A stretch of DNA of 64,000 nt from an uncultured Polaribacter sp. (lineage in GTDB: Bacteria; Bacteroidota; Bacteroidia; Flavobacteriales; Flavobacteriaceae): the NCBI GenBank assembly GCA_943788045.1, contig CALSOT010000005.1, positions 138,789-202,788 on the forward strand, given 5' to 3'. Below are positions 18,807 through 27,936 of this stretch, in pieces. The notes under the pieces were generated by a model, which saw only the letters and a list, made by a program, of their open reading frames with translations, was not told the DNA's origin and did no database searches. Numbering within the stretch: the stretch's first letter is position 1; each line of letters starts with the position of its first letter. Position numbers and translations under genes: made by a program.

Positions 18807-19884
18807 TATATTAATTTCTGGTGGAGGAACAGGGGGGCATATTTATCCTGCAATTGCAATAGCAAACGAATTAAAATTGCGATATCCTGATGCAAATTTT
18901 CTATTTGTTGGAGCAAAAGATAAAATGGAAATGGAAAAAATTCCGCAAGCGGGTTATCAGATTATAGGATTATGGATTTCTGGAATTCAAAGGAGATTTA
19001 CTTTAAATAATTTACTTTTTCCTTTTAAAATGATAATTAGTTTATGGAACGCATCTAAAATTATAAAAAAATTTAATCCTGATGTAGCTATCGGTACAGG
19101 AGGGTTTGCAAGTGGGCCAACTTTAATAATGGCAGGTAGAAAAGGAATTCCAACTTTGATACAGGAGCAGAATTCATACCCTGGAATAACTAATAAATTA
19201 TTGGGTAAAAAGGCGCAAAAAATTTGTGTTGCTTATGATAATTTAGAACGATTTTTTCCTCTTGATAAAATTGTGAAAACGGGAAATCCTGTTCGTCAAG
19301 ATTTATTAACCACACATTCTAAAACGGTTGAAGGAAGAGCGTTTTTTAATCTGGATAAAAAGAGTAAAACTATTTTAATCTTAGGTGGAAGTTTGGGAGC
19401 TAGAAAAATAAACCAATTGATAGAAACTAATTTAGAGTTTTTTAAAAACCAAGAAGTAAGTGTTATTTGGCAGTGTGGTAAATTTTATTTTGAAGAGTAT
19501 AAAAAATTTAATGAGCTAAAGCACGTTCAAGTTCATCAATATGTTAATAGAATGGATCTTGCTTATGCGGCTGCAGATATTATTATTTCTAGAGCAGGAG
19601 CAAGTTCCGTTTCTGAATTATGCATTGTAGGTAAACCTGTTATTTTTATTCCTTCTCCAAATGTAGCTGAAGATCATCAAACAAAAAATGCAAAGTCAAT
19701 TGCAGGTAAGCATGGAGCAATTTTATTAAATGAAAGTGAATTAGATACATTTCCAATTGTTTTTGAGACTTTAATTAAGGATTTTGGGAAACAAAAAATT
19801 TTATCAGAAAACATAAATGAAATGGCACTTCCGGGAGCAACTACAGCGATTGTTAATGAAGTGGAAAAATTATTAAGAAAGTGA
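18790..19884 (+). CDS. murG: UDP-GlcNAc:lipid I GlcNAc transferase MurG
   Basis: Peripheral membrane GT-B glycosyltransferase that converts lipid I to lipid II. The 364-residue protein has the N-terminal glycine loop [12 protein letters not shown] (10-21), [18 protein letters not shown] and the donor-binding region [11 protein letters not shown] and EDHQTKNA. Length is normal. It overlaps ftsW by 17 nt at its start and murC by 4 nt (GTGA) at its end, so it should be translationally coupled to both. Confidence 0.97.
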   Translation: MKQSINILISGGGTGGHIYPAIAIANELKLRYPDANFLFVGAKDKMEMEKIPQAGYQIIGLWISGIQRRFTLNNLLFPFKMIISLWNASKIIKKFNPDVAIGTGGFASGPTLIMAGRKGIPTLIQEQNSYPGITNKLLGKKAQKICVAYDNLERFFPLDKIVKTGNPVRQDLLTTHSKTVEGRAFFNLDKKSKTILILGGSLGARKINQLIETNLEFFKNQEVSVIWQCGKFYFEEYKKFNELKHVQVHQYVNRMDLAYAAADIIISRAGASSVSELCIVGKPVIFIPSPNVAEDHQTKNAKSIAGKHGAILLNESELDTFPIVFETLIKDFGKQKILSENINEMALPGATTAIVNEVEKLLRK

Positions 19885-21233
19885 ATTTAGACAATATACA
19901 TAATTTTTATTTTGTTGGTATTGGAGGTGTTGGAATGAGTGCAATTGCACGTTATTTTGCTTCTAATGGTAAAAAGGTGGCTGGTTATGATAAAGCTCCA
20001 TCTCAAATCACTTTAGATCTAGAAAATTTGGGAGTTGAAATTCATTTTGAAGATGCTTTAAAAAATATTCCTATTTCCTTTTTAAAAAATGAAAAAACTA
20101 TAATTGTTTATACTCCAGCAATTCCTAAAAATCATATTGAATTAAATTATTTTTTAGATAATAATTTTACAGTCTTAAAAAGATCAGAAATTTTAGGAAA
20201 AATTACAGAAACTACTTTTTGCCTTGCGGTTTCAGGTACTCACGGAAAAACAACTACTTCCTCTATTTTAGGTCATCTTATGGGATCAGTAAATGCAACC
20301 TCTTTTTTGGGTGGAATTGCAGAAAACTATAATTCAAATTTAATTTTAGGTGAAGATAAAGTGAGCGTTGTTGAAGCAGATGAGTTTGATCGATCGTTCT
20401 TAAAATTGAGTCCGAATATTGCTTGTGTAACTTCCATGGATGCTGATCATTTAGATATTTATGGAGATTCAGAAGCTCTAGAAGAGTCTTTTGTAGAGTT
20501 TACAAATAAAGTTTCAGATACGCTGATAATTGCAAAAGGTTTGCCTTTAGATGGTTTAACCTACGCTGTTAACGAAGATGCGGATTATAGTGCTTTTAAT
20601 TTAAAAATAGAAAGAGGGAAATATATTTTTGACGTACAAACTCCCTCATCGGAAATTAGAAATATTGAATTTCATTTACCTGGACAGCATAATGTTATGA
20701 ATGCTTTAGCTGCTATCGCGATGGCAGATGTATTTGGAGTTTCTTTAAAAAATATTAAACAAAGTTTATATACTTTTAAAGGAGTGAAACGTAGATTTTC
20801 GTATAGGATAAAAACAGAAAATTTTGTTTTGATTGATGATTATGCGCATCATCCAACAGAAATAAGTGCAGTAGAAAGTGCTGTTAGAGAAATGTACCCG
20901 AATGAAAGAGTTTTGGTTGTTTTTCAGCCGCATTTGTTTTCTAGAACAAGAGATTTTATTGATGATTTTGCCTCAGAGTTATCTAAATTTGATGAAGTTT
21001 TGTTGTTAGATATTTATGCAGCGAGAGAAGAACCAATTGAGGGTGTAAATTCAAAATGGCTGCTCAATAAGTTAACTCAGAAGAATAAAAAATTAACTCA
21101 AAAAAATAATTTAGTTAAAGATATTAAAAATTCCTCTGTAAAAGTGGTTGTAATGCTCGGTGCAGGTGATATTGGGGTGACAATAAATGAGGTTGTAGAT
21201 GAACTTTTAAACACCAATAGATATGAGGTTTAA
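19881..21233 (+). CDS. murC: UDP-MurNAc:L-alanine ligase MurC
   Basis: First Mur ligase, adding L-alanine to UDP-MurNAc in the cytoplasm. The 450-residue protein starts with [11 protein letters not shown] (11-21), the UDP-binding loop, then the P-loop SGTHGKTTT (118-126), [11 protein letters not shown] and [10 protein letters not shown]. Translation starts at GTG overlapping the murG stop as GTGA. Its 3' end overlaps ftsQ by 11 nt. Confidence 0.97.
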   Translation: MNLDNIHNFYFVGIGGVGMSAIARYFASNGKKVAGYDKAPSQITLDLENLGVEIHFEDALKNIPISFLKNEKTIIVYTPAIPKNHIELNYFLDNNFTVLKRSEILGKITETTFCLAVSGTHGKTTTSSILGHLMGSVNATSFLGGIAENYNSNLILGEDKVSVVEADEFDRSFLKLSPNIACVTSMDADHLDIYGDSEALEESFVEFTNKVSDTLIIAKGLPLDGLTYAVNEDADYSAFNLKIERGKYIFDVQTPSSEIRNIEFHLPGQHNVMNALAAIAMADVFGVSLKNIKQSLYTFKGVKRRFSYRIKTENFVLIDDYAHHPTEISAVESAVREMYPNERVLVVFQPHLFSRTRDFIDDFASELSKFDEVLLLDIYAAREEPIEGVNSKWLLNKLTQKNKKLTQKNNLVKDIKNSSVKVVVMLGAGDIGVTINEVVDELLNTNRYEV

Positions 21234-21948
21234 AGTAGGTTTAAAATATATTGCATTTGTACTATTAGTATTGGTTTTGGGATTTTTATATAGTTTTTCT
21301 TCGACGAGAAATTCGAATAAAATTGTTGAAAATGTTATCGTTGAATTTGAATCGAATGGCAGTAATTTTATAACACACTCTATGGTTAATAAATTGTTAA
21401 TACAAAATGGGGAAGGTGTAAAAAACCAAGCAAAAAGTGTAATAAATTTATATAATTTAGAAAAAGCAATATGTATGAATCCTTATATAGAAAATTCATC
21501 TGTTTTTTTAGGTATTAATGGTACTTTAAAAACTATTATAACTCAGCGAACACCTGTTGCTAGAATGATAAATGTAAGTAATTCGTTTTATATTGATAGA
21601 AAAGGGGTTAGGGTTCCTTTGTCTGATACTTATTCAGAAAGAGTGTTGTTGGTTTCAGGTGTTAATAATGATGATGATGTGAGAGAAATATTGCCTTTAA
21701 TTTCGTTTATTTTAGATGATAGATTTCTACAAAAAGAGATCGTTGGAATTGAGAAATTTACTAATAAGGAGTATCAAATTTCTGTGAGAAGTGGAACTTA
21801 CAAAATTGATTTTGGGAAATTAACCAATATGGAGGTGAAGTTTAAAAAATTAAAAGCGTTTTACAATACAACATTTGGGGATAAAACGATTCATACGTAT
21901 AAAAATATTAATGTAAAGTATCACAACCAAGTTGTGTGCACAAAATAG
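21223..21948 (+). CDS. ftsQ: Cell division protein FtsQ
   Basis: Bitopic divisome scaffold. The 241-residue protein has a short cytoplasmic N-terminus, one transmembrane helix (about 7-25) and an extracytoplasmic part; a POTRA-like stretch (about residues 35-110) and a beta region follow. Sequence conservation of FtsQ is low in Bacteroidota, so the name rests on topology, length and the position murC-ftsQ-ftsA, which is conserved. It overlaps murC by 11 nt and is separated from ftsA by 6 nt. Confidence 0.9.
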   Translation: MRFKVGLKYIAFVLLVLVLGFLYSFSSTRNSNKIVENVIVEFESNGSNFITHSMVNKLLIQNGEGVKNQAKSVINLYNLEKAICMNPYIENSSVFLGINGTLKTIITQRTPVARMINVSNSFYIDRKGVRVPLSDTYSERVLLVSGVNNDDDVREILPLISFILDDRFLQKEIVGIEKFTNKEYQISVRSGTYKIDFGKLTNMEVKFKKLKAFYNTTFGDKTIHTYKNINVKYHNQVVCTK

Positions 21949-21954
21949 ATCAAA

Positions 21955-23274
21955 ATGGAAAACAATAAGATTGCGGTTGGTTTAGATATTGGTACAACTA
22001 AAATTGTTGCCATGATTGGTCGTAAAAATGAATACGATAAAATTGAGGTTGTAGGTACGGGTAAGGCGAAAAGTTTAGGCGTAAAACGTGGTGTTGTAAG
22101 TAATATTACACAAACTATACAATCTATTCAGCAAGCTGTTGATGAAGCAGAAAGTGTTTCTGGTGTTCAAATAGATGAAGTAGTTGTAGGTATTGCTGGT
22201 CAGCACATTCGTAGCTTACATCACAGTGATTATATCACTAGAAATAACGCGGATGAAGTTATTAATGAAAACGACATTGAAGATTTAGTAAACCAGGTTC
22301 ATAAATTGGTAATGCTGCCGGGAGAAGAAATTATTCATGTGCTACCACAAGAATTTAAAGTAGATTCTCAGGCAGATATTAAAGAACCAATAGGAATGTA
22401 TGGAGGTCGTTTAGAAGCGAATTTTCATGTAGTAGTTGGGCAAGTTTCTTCTATCAGAAATATTGGGCGTTGTGTAAAAAGTGCAGGCTTAGGATTAAGT
22501 GAAATTACTTTAGAGCCTTTGGCATCAGCATCAGCAGTTTTAAGTCAAGAGGAAAAAGAAGCAGGAGTTGCTTTGATCGATATTGGAGGGGGAACTACGG
22601 ATTTAGCCATTTTTAAAGATGGAATTATAAGACACACGGCAGTTATTCCTTTTGGTGGAAATGTTATTACAGATGATATTAAAGAAGGTTGTTCAATTAT
22701 AGAGAAGCAAGCTGAGTTATTGAAAATTAAATTTGGTTCCGCATGGCCGGGAGAAAATAAAGAAACAGAAATTGTTTCTATTCCCGGATTAAGAGGAAGA
22801 GAACCTAAAGAGATTACGTTAAAGAATTTATCAAAAATTATACATGCAAGAGTCCAAGAAATTATTGAACATGTGTATTTAGAGATTAAAAATTATGGAC
22901 ATGAAACAGCAAAAGGAAAACTAATCGCTGGTATTGTTTTAACTGGTGGAGGTTCTCAACTAAAACATTTACGTCAGTTAGTAGAATATATTACAGGAAT
23001 GGATGCAAGAATAGGTTTTCCGAATGAGCATTTAGCTGGAGATTCAGATGAAATACTATCGAGTCCATCTTATGCTACTGCTGTCGGTTTGTTAATGGTA
23101 GGACTAGAAAAAGATTTTAAAGAAGAAGTTTTAGAGGATGAGGTTGAAGAAATTATTGAAAATAATCAAGAGGAAGTTAATCCAATTGTTGAAACAAAAC
23201 AAACACCTAAAAAGAAGTCATTTTTTGAAAAGTTTGCAGAAGGTTTAAAGGACTTTCTAGACAATGCAGAGTAA
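21955..23274 (+). CDS. ftsA: Cell division protein FtsA
   Basis: Actin-like ATPase that tethers FtsZ to the membrane. The 439-residue protein shows actin-fold phosphate motifs AVGLDIGTTKIVAMIG (7-22) and ALIDIGGGTTDLAIF, the 1C domain around EIIHVLPQEFKVD, and the adenosine motif IVLTGGGSQL. The C-terminus FFEKFAEGLKDFLDN is amphipathic and basic/hydrophobic, the expected membrane-targeting helix, set off by an acidic linker. ftsZ follows after 54 nt. Confidence 0.97.
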   Translation: MENNKIAVGLDIGTTKIVAMIGRKNEYDKIEVVGTGKAKSLGVKRGVVSNITQTIQSIQQAVDEAESVSGVQIDEVVVGIAGQHIRSLHHSDYITRNNADEVINENDIEDLVNQVHKLVMLPGEEIIHVLPQEFKVDSQADIKEPIGMYGGRLEANFHVVVGQVSSIRNIGRCVKSAGLGLSEITLEPLASASAVLSQEEKEAGVALIDIGGGTTDLAIFKDGIIRHTAVIPFGGNVITDDIKEGCSIIEKQAELLKIKFGSAWPGENKETEIVSIPGLRGREPKEITLKNLSKIIHARVQEIIEHVYLEIKNYGHETAKGKLIAGIVLTGGGSQLKHLRQLVEYITGMDARIGFPNEHLAGDSDEILSSPSYATAVGLLMVGLEKDFKEEVLEDEVEEIIENNQEEVNPIVETKQTPKKKSFFEKFAEGLKDFLDNAE

Positions 23275-23328
23275 AATTTTGTGAATTAATTATATAGGGA
23301 AAAATCATTAAACAATAGATACGTTATT

Positions 23329-24591
23329 ATGGGTACAGAATTCGATAACATTTCATTTGACATGCCAAAAACACAATCCAACACAATTAAGGTAATTGGT
23401 GTTGGAGGGGGTGGAAGTAACGCAGTAAACCACATGTTTACGCAACATATTAAAGGAGTTGACTTTGTAATTTGTAACACAGACGCACAGGCTTTAGAAA
23501 ATAGTAGTGTTCCTAATAAAATTCAGTTAGGAATCAGTTTAACCGGAGGGTTAGGTGCAGGTGCAAATCCGGATGTAGGAGCTCAGGCCGCTAAAGAGAG
23601 CATGGATGAAATTCAGCAAATGTTAAATACCCAAACAAAGATGGTGTTCATTACTGCTGGTATGGGGGGTGGAACAGGTACAGGTGCTGCACCAATTATT
23701 GCTAAAATTGCAAAGGATATGGATATCCTAACAGTGGGGATTGTTACAATGCCTTTTGCATTTGAGGGAAGAAGACGTTCAAAACAGGCTCAAACAGGAA
23801 TAGACCAACTGCGTCAAAATGTAGATTCTTTGATCGTAATTAATAACAACAAACTTCGTGAGGTATATGGAAATCTTGGTTTTAAAGCAGGCTTCTCTAA
23901 AGCAGATGAGGTTTTATCCACCGCTTCACGTGGAATCGCTGAAGTAATTACACATCATTATAAGCAAAATATTGATTTACATGACGCTAAAACAGTACTA
24001 TCTAATAGTGGAACTGCAATTATGGGTTCTGCAAAAGAAGAAGGACAGAACAGAGCTCAGACAGCTATTGCGAAAGCATTAGATTCTCCTTTATTGAATG
24101 ATAACAAAATTACAGGAGCCAAAAATGTCTTACTGTTAATTGTATCTGGTACTAATGAAGTTACCTTAGATGAAATAGGTGAAATTAATGATTACATTCA
24201 AGATGAAGCGGGTTATGATGCCAATATCATTATGGGTGTTGGGGAAGATGAAAAATTAGGAGATGCAATTGCTGTGACAATCGTTGCTACTGGTTTTGCG
24301 GCAGATCAGCAAAGTACAATAACAAATACAGAGGTGAAAAAGATTGTTCATACTTTAGAGGATGAACAAAAAGCTACTTATGATTTTAGCGAGAATACAG
24401 TTACAAAATCACCGTCTTTAAATGAGCCGCTTACTAATAAAATAGAGGAAAAAATAGTACACATTTTAGAGGATGAGGCAGCAGTGGTTGTTCCTAAAAT
24501 GAATTTAGAAGAAACAACTAGTGATATTGTCGAAAAATCAATTATTTCAGAAGAGGTTGAAGAAGAGTTATTTCTGAAGATGACTTTGTAA
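23329..24591 (+). CDS. ftsZ: Cell division protein FtsZ (GTPase domain; gene frameshifted before its tail)
   Basis: Tubulin-like GTPase forming the Z ring. The first 320 residues are a complete FtsZ core: GVGGGGSNAVNHM (24-36), the GTP signature GGGTGTGAAP (113-122), and the synergy loop NIDLHDAKT. An acidic linker begins near residue 330. The frame then ends abruptly after EEVEEELFLKMTL. The expected continuation (VISEDDFVITEV and the conserved C-terminal peptide) is encoded without interruption in another frame up to 25226. One base, probably a G, appears to be missing between 24567 and 24568. The full product would be about 632 residues. Confidence 0.95.
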   Translation: MGTEFDNISFDMPKTQSNTIKVIGVGGGGSNAVNHMFTQHIKGVDFVICNTDAQALENSSVPNKIQLGISLTGGLGAGANPDVGAQAAKESMDEIQQMLNTQTKMVFITAGMGGGTGTGAAPIIAKIAKDMDILTVGIVTMPFAFEGRRRSKQAQTGIDQLRQNVDSLIVINNNKLREVYGNLGFKAGFSKADEVLSTASRGIAEVITHHYKQNIDLHDAKTVLSNSGTAIMGSAKEEGQNRAQTAIAKALDSPLLNDNKITGAKNVLLLIVSGTNEVTLDEIGEINDYIQDEAGYDANIIMGVGEDEKLGDAIAVTIVATGFAADQQSTITNTEVKKIVHTLEDEQKATYDFSENTVTKSPSLNEPLTNKIEEKIVHILEDEAAVVVPKMNLEETTSDIVEKSIISEEVEEELFLKMTL

Positions 24592-24614
24592 TTACAGAGG
24601 TCGCTCCAGTTAAT

Positions 24615-25226
24615 GTGGAAAATATTTTGGATGAGCCCGAACAAGTACAATCAGATTTATTATTTGATCTGCCTTTAAATACTGAATCAGAGGAAAAGGA
24701 AGAGGTTCGTTTTAATTTAAAAGAGGAGTCTATTATAGATGTAAATGAAATCGAAGTTTATGGTGCCGAAGAGGTTTTTTTTGAGAGAAAAGAAATAGAG
24801 AAACGCTATGTGTTGGAAGATTTTAATGCACAGCCAACAATTGGTAAAAGTTCTGGAATTAAGGATATTGAGAAGAGAGTTGTGGAAGAAGATGTCGAAT
24901 TTGAAATAAAAACTAGAATTCCGGAAAAAGATATTAATAGAATTGAAACTCATTCAGAAGAAGTTTCTCCTTTAGATCTTACAATTACTGAATTGCAGAC
25001 TAGAGCTGAAGAGAGACGAAAGAAAATGAAAGGTTTTAACTATAAGTTTAATGATCAAATGAGCAAGAATATAGATGAAATTGAACGTCAGCCTGCTTAT
25101 AAAAGACTGGGTGTTAATCTAGATACCGATGCATCTATTAGTAATAAAAAAACATCGATAAAAAAAGACACTGATGAGATCAGTTTAAAATCAAATAATT
25201 CATTTTTGCATGATAACGTAGATTAA
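24615..25226 (+). CDS. ftsZ: FtsZ C-terminal linker and tail (separated by frameshift)
   Basis: A 203-codon frame with no independent fold: strongly acidic, low-complexity linker, then a conserved end segment (MKGFNYKFNDQMSKNIDEIE, followed by RQPAYKRLGVNLD) that matches the flavobacterial FtsZ C-terminal peptide used to bind FtsA and other partners. Open reading continues upstream to 24561, past the last residues of the FtsZ frame, so it is the 3' part of ftsZ and not a separate gene. No start signal or promoter is seen for it. Confidence 0.85.
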   Translation: MENILDEPEQVQSDLLFDLPLNTESEEKEEVRFNLKEESIIDVNEIEVYGAEEVFFERKEIEKRYVLEDFNAQPTIGKSSGIKDIEKRVVEEDVEFEIKTRIPEKDINRIETHSEEVSPLDLTITELQTRAEERRKKMKGFNYKFNDQMSKNIDEIERQPAYKRLGVNLDTDASISNKKTSIKKDTDEISLKSNNSFLHDNVD

Positions 25227-25416
25227 TTTTAAAATTTACTACTAAAATTCAAAGTCATTTCTATTTATAGATTTGGCTTTTTTTTGGTCTCTTAATTATA
25301 TGTTTTCATGAGTTTTTAGTTTGTACCTAACTCTCCTTTCTGCGAAATTCTTTATAAATAGTTGAAATATATAGTCTTATATTTTTTTTGAAATATTTTC
25401 AATTTTGCTCCAAGAG

Positions 25417-25432
25417 TGGCACGAGAATTGCC
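25417..25432 (+). promoter_or_regulatory. Sigma-54 promoter
   Basis: TGGCACG, four bases, TTGC: matches the -24/-12 consensus TGGCACG-N4-TTGCW in every position except the last. The predicted start point is about 25443, 38 nt before the ATG of the barrel gene. It is the only such site noticed in an intergenic region of this window. Confidence 0.75.
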
Positions 25433-25441
25433 TTGATATGG

Positions 25442-25471
25442 AAACTTAAATAAACTTAAATAAACTTAAAA
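25442..25471 (+). repeat. Three tandem copies of a 10-bp unit in a 5' leader
   Basis: AAACTTAAAT at 25442-25451 and 25452-25461, then AAACTTAAAA at 25462-25471. The array begins at the predicted sigma-54 start point and fills most of the leader before the ATG at 25481. Confidence 0.8.
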
Positions 25472-25480
25472 AGAATTAAA

Positions 25481-26032
25481 ATGATTAAAAAATTATGTTT
25501 TGCAATTATTGCAATGGGAATGGCAGCATTAGTAAACGCTCAAGAGGTAAAACTTGGTGTAAAGGTGGGGGTGAATATTTCTACTTTAAACGGGAATGAA
25601 GATAACTTAGATGCACAGGATGGATGGGTACTTGGAGCAACAGCCGAGGTTGCTTTAACAGAAAAATTTTCTTTGCAACCAGAGTTGTTATATTCGCAGC
25701 AAGGAGCGCAAGATAGAGAAAGTTTTCTGTATGATTTAAAGTATATCACCATGCCTATTATGGCGAAGTATTATCTTGCAGAAGGATTTTCTTTAGAGGC
25801 AGGGCCACAAATTTCTTTTTTAATAAAAGATGAGATTCTTTCTAAGACTTCAGATGCTACATTAAATCCTAATTCAGAGAATATTGATATAGCCATGAAT
25901 TTAGGGTTAGGTTATCAATTAAATAAGCGTTTTTCAGTTCAAACGAGATATAGTATTGGGACAATGGACGTTGATAAAGAGGCTAAATTTAAAAACGGAG
26001 TTTTACAATTGACAGTAGGATATCATTTTTAG
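25481..26032 (+). CDS. Outer membrane beta-barrel protein (PorT-like family)
   Basis: A 183-residue exported protein with a typical signal peptide (MIKKLCFAIIAMGMAALVNA, cleavage before QEV). The mature part has the eight-stranded barrel pattern of the flavobacterial outer membrane beta-barrel domain: KLGVKVGVNISTL at the start, FSLQPELLYSQQG, a segment IAMNLGLGYQLNKRFSVQTRY (in part) and a terminal aromatic residue (TVGYHF). It stands alone behind a sigma-54 promoter and before a terminator, so it is a single-gene regulated unit. Specific function is unknown; this is not enough to call it the gliding/type IX protein PorT itself. Confidence 0.88.
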   Translation: MIKKLCFAIIAMGMAALVNAQEVKLGVKVGVNISTLNGNEDNLDAQDGWVLGATAEVALTEKFSLQPELLYSQQGAQDRESFLYDLKYITMPIMAKYYLAEGFSLEAGPQISFLIKDEILSKTSDATLNPNSENIDIAMNLGLGYQLNKRFSVQTRYSIGTMDVDKEAKFKNGVLQLTVGYHF

Positions 26033-26050
26033 TGAGATGAAAATAAATAA

Positions 26051-26082
26051 AAGGCCGTTAACTTCAGTTTGCGGCTTTTTTA
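26051..26082 (+). terminator. Terminator of the barrel gene
   Basis: Stem GCCGTTAAC / GTTTGCGGC with one mismatch and a TTCA loop, followed by TTTTTT, about 20 nt after the stop codon. Confidence 0.75.
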
Positions 26083-26275
26083 CTTTTCATTATTTTTTAT
26101 AAATATGGATAAATTAATTTAACATCAGAATAAACAATCTCTCAGAGGTATTAAAAGTTTAAATTTCTTTCTCCTTTCGGTAAACCATCAATATTGTAAT
26201 TAAGTTGTTATATTTATTTTGTAACGTTTTAAGTTATCTATCGTCTTATTTGTATAATCAATAAAACGAAACATC

Positions 26276-26581
26276 ATGCATTATTTAAAGATATCAAAAG
26301 TTGAAGAAAGAGGGATATTAACTTCTTCTTATAAAAAAGAGATTAAATTAAATATGAGGTTACAGAATTCTAAATCTGTATCTAGAATTAAATCAATGGT
26401 TTTAAACCATCAAGGAAATATTGAAAGTGAAGTGGGAACGATTTTAAGAGTTGCTTTATTTTTTATTGCTACTCGTTGCAATAATCAATTAACTATCTTC
26501 TCTCTATTCAAAGAAGCGTTATTGATTGATAAAAATATCACTCTATCTAAATATTTTGAAATAAGCGATATTACTCTATAA
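26276..26581 (+). CDS. Hypothetical protein
   Basis: A 101-residue reading frame (MHYLKISKVEERGIL...) without recognised motifs. It is basic, with a hydrophobic stretch near 57-66 (ILRVALFFIATR) too short and charged-flanked to be a sure membrane helix. It is isolated: 243 nt after the barrel gene and 138 nt before a convergent aminotransferase. Codon use looks like that of the neighbours, and no overlapping frame is better. It may be real but there is no independent support. Confidence 0.45.
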   Translation: MHYLKISKVEERGILTSSYKKEIKLNMRLQNSKSVSRIKSMVLNHQGNIESEVGTILRVALFFIATRCNNQLTIFSLFKEALLIDKNITLSKYFEISDITL

Positions 26582-26670
26582 TATTGATAAAGTATTCATT
26601 TTAAAAATTATGAAGTTTCTCAAATTTAAAAATAGAGTTTAAATAGTTTCCTTTATATTTAAAAGCATAA

Positions 26671-26699
26671 AAAAATCCATCTTTAAAAGATGGATTTAA
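26671..26699 (-). terminator. Terminator of the aspartate aminotransferase gene
   Basis: AAATCCATC / GATGGATTT stem (26673-26681 with 26689-26697), and a T-run on the minus strand, 20 nt past the stop of the aminotransferase. Confidence 0.8.
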
Positions 26700-26719
26700 T
26701 ATTTAATATGTTTTTATCT

Positions 26720-27907
26720 TTAGCTTAAAGCATCTTTAATTCTTTTAATTGCTTCTCTAATTTGTAATTCTGACGCTGCATAAGATATTCTAATACAATT
26801 TGGTGTACCAAAAGCTGCTCCCGTTACAGTTGCAACATTAGCTTTTTCTAATATGAACAAAGAAAAGTCGCTTGCGTTTTCGATTTTAACACCTTTAATG
26901 GTTTTGCCAAAAAATGCTGAAACATCAGGAAAAACGTAAAAAGCTCCTTCAGGAACGTTTACTTTAAAACCATCTATATCTCTTAATAATCCAACGACGA
27001 TATCTCTACGAGTTTTAAACTCATCTACCATAAATTGAATTTTAGAAACTGGCGCAAGTAAAGCTGTAATTGCTGCTCTTTGAGCAATACAGTTTGTACC
27101 AGAAGTAATTTGTCCTTGCATTTTTGTACATGCTTTTGCAATCCATTCTGGAGCGCCAATAAAACCAATTCTCCAACCTGTCATTGCAAATGCTTTTGCT
27201 AAACCGTTTACAGTAATTGTTCTGTCATACATATTTTCAATTGCCGCAAAACTAAATGGTTTTGAATCGTAATTGATATGTTCGTATATTTCATCTGATA
27301 AGATAAAAATACGTGGGTGCTTCTCTAAAACTGCCGCTAACGCTCTGTATTCTGCTTCACTGTAAATAGTTCCACTAGGGTTGTTTGGAGAGTTGAAGAA
27401 AATCATTTTTGTCTTCGGAGTAATTGATGCCTCCAATTGTTCTGGAGTGATTTTAAAATCATTCTCAATAGAAGAAGGAATTTCTACGTAAGTTGCTTCA
27501 CATAAAGTAGCGATTGCGGAATAACTTACCCAATAAGGTGCAGGTAATAAAACTTCATCTCCTGGATTTAATAATACTTGTGCTATGTTTGCAATAGACT
27601 GTTTTGCTCCTGTAGAAACTACTATCTGATTTGGTTTATAAATAAGATTGTTATCACGTTTGAACTTGGTGCAAACAGCTTCTTTTAAATCGACATACCC
27701 ATCTACCGGAGAATACGAATTATAATTTTGATTTACAGCTTCAATTGCAGCGTCTTTAATGAAATCTGGTGTATTAAAATCTGGTTCTCCCAGACTTAAA
27801 CCAATAATATCTTTTCCTTCTGCTCTTAGTTCTCTTGTTTTAGCAGCCATTGCTAAAGTTTGAGAGACAGGTAAACTGTTAATTCTGTCTGATAATAGAT
27901 CTTTCAT
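26720..27907 (-). CDS. Aspartate aminotransferase (class I/II, PLP)
   Basis: Type Ib aspartate aminotransferase, moving the amino group between aspartate and 2-oxoglutarate. The 395-residue protein has LGEPDFNTP (39-47), NSPNNPSGT (172-180), SDEIYEH (204-210) and the PLP lysine Lys238 in NGLAKAFAMTGWRIG; the substrate-carboxylate Arg is in NCIRISYA near the C-terminus. Length fits the bacterial AspB/AspC type Ib group. It precedes no obvious partner; the desaturase upstream is 29 nt away in the same direction but unrelated in function. Confidence 0.92.
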   Translation of the reverse strand: MKDLLSDRINSLPVSQTLAMAAKTRELRAEGKDIIGLSLGEPDFNTPDFIKDAAIEAVNQNYNSYSPVDGYVDLKEAVCTKFKRDNNLIYKPNQIVVSTGAKQSIANIAQVLLNPGDEVLLPAPYWVSYSAIATLCEATYVEIPSSIENDFKITPEQLEASITPKTKMIFFNSPNNPSGTIYSEAEYRALAAVLEKHPRIFILSDEIYEHINYDSKPFSFAAIENMYDRTITVNGLAKAFAMTGWRIGFIGAPEWIAKACTKMQGQITSGTNCIAQRAAITALLAPVSKIQFMVDEFKTRRDIVVGLLRDIDGFKVNVPEGAFYVFPDVSAFFGKTIKGVKIENASDFSLFILEKANVATVTGAAFGTPNCIRISYAASELQIREAIKRIKDALS

Positions 27908-27936
27908 TTTACTGTTAGTTGTTGTAATTGTTGTGT

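Noticed and set aside
24555..24615. Programmed -1 ribosomal frameshift in ftsZ
   Set aside because: No X-XXY-YYZ slippery heptamer or following pseudoknot is visible, and other single-base shifts in the window favour sequence error.
25442..25471. CRISPR-like array
   Set aside because: Units are 10 bp with no spacers; simple tandem repeat in a leader.
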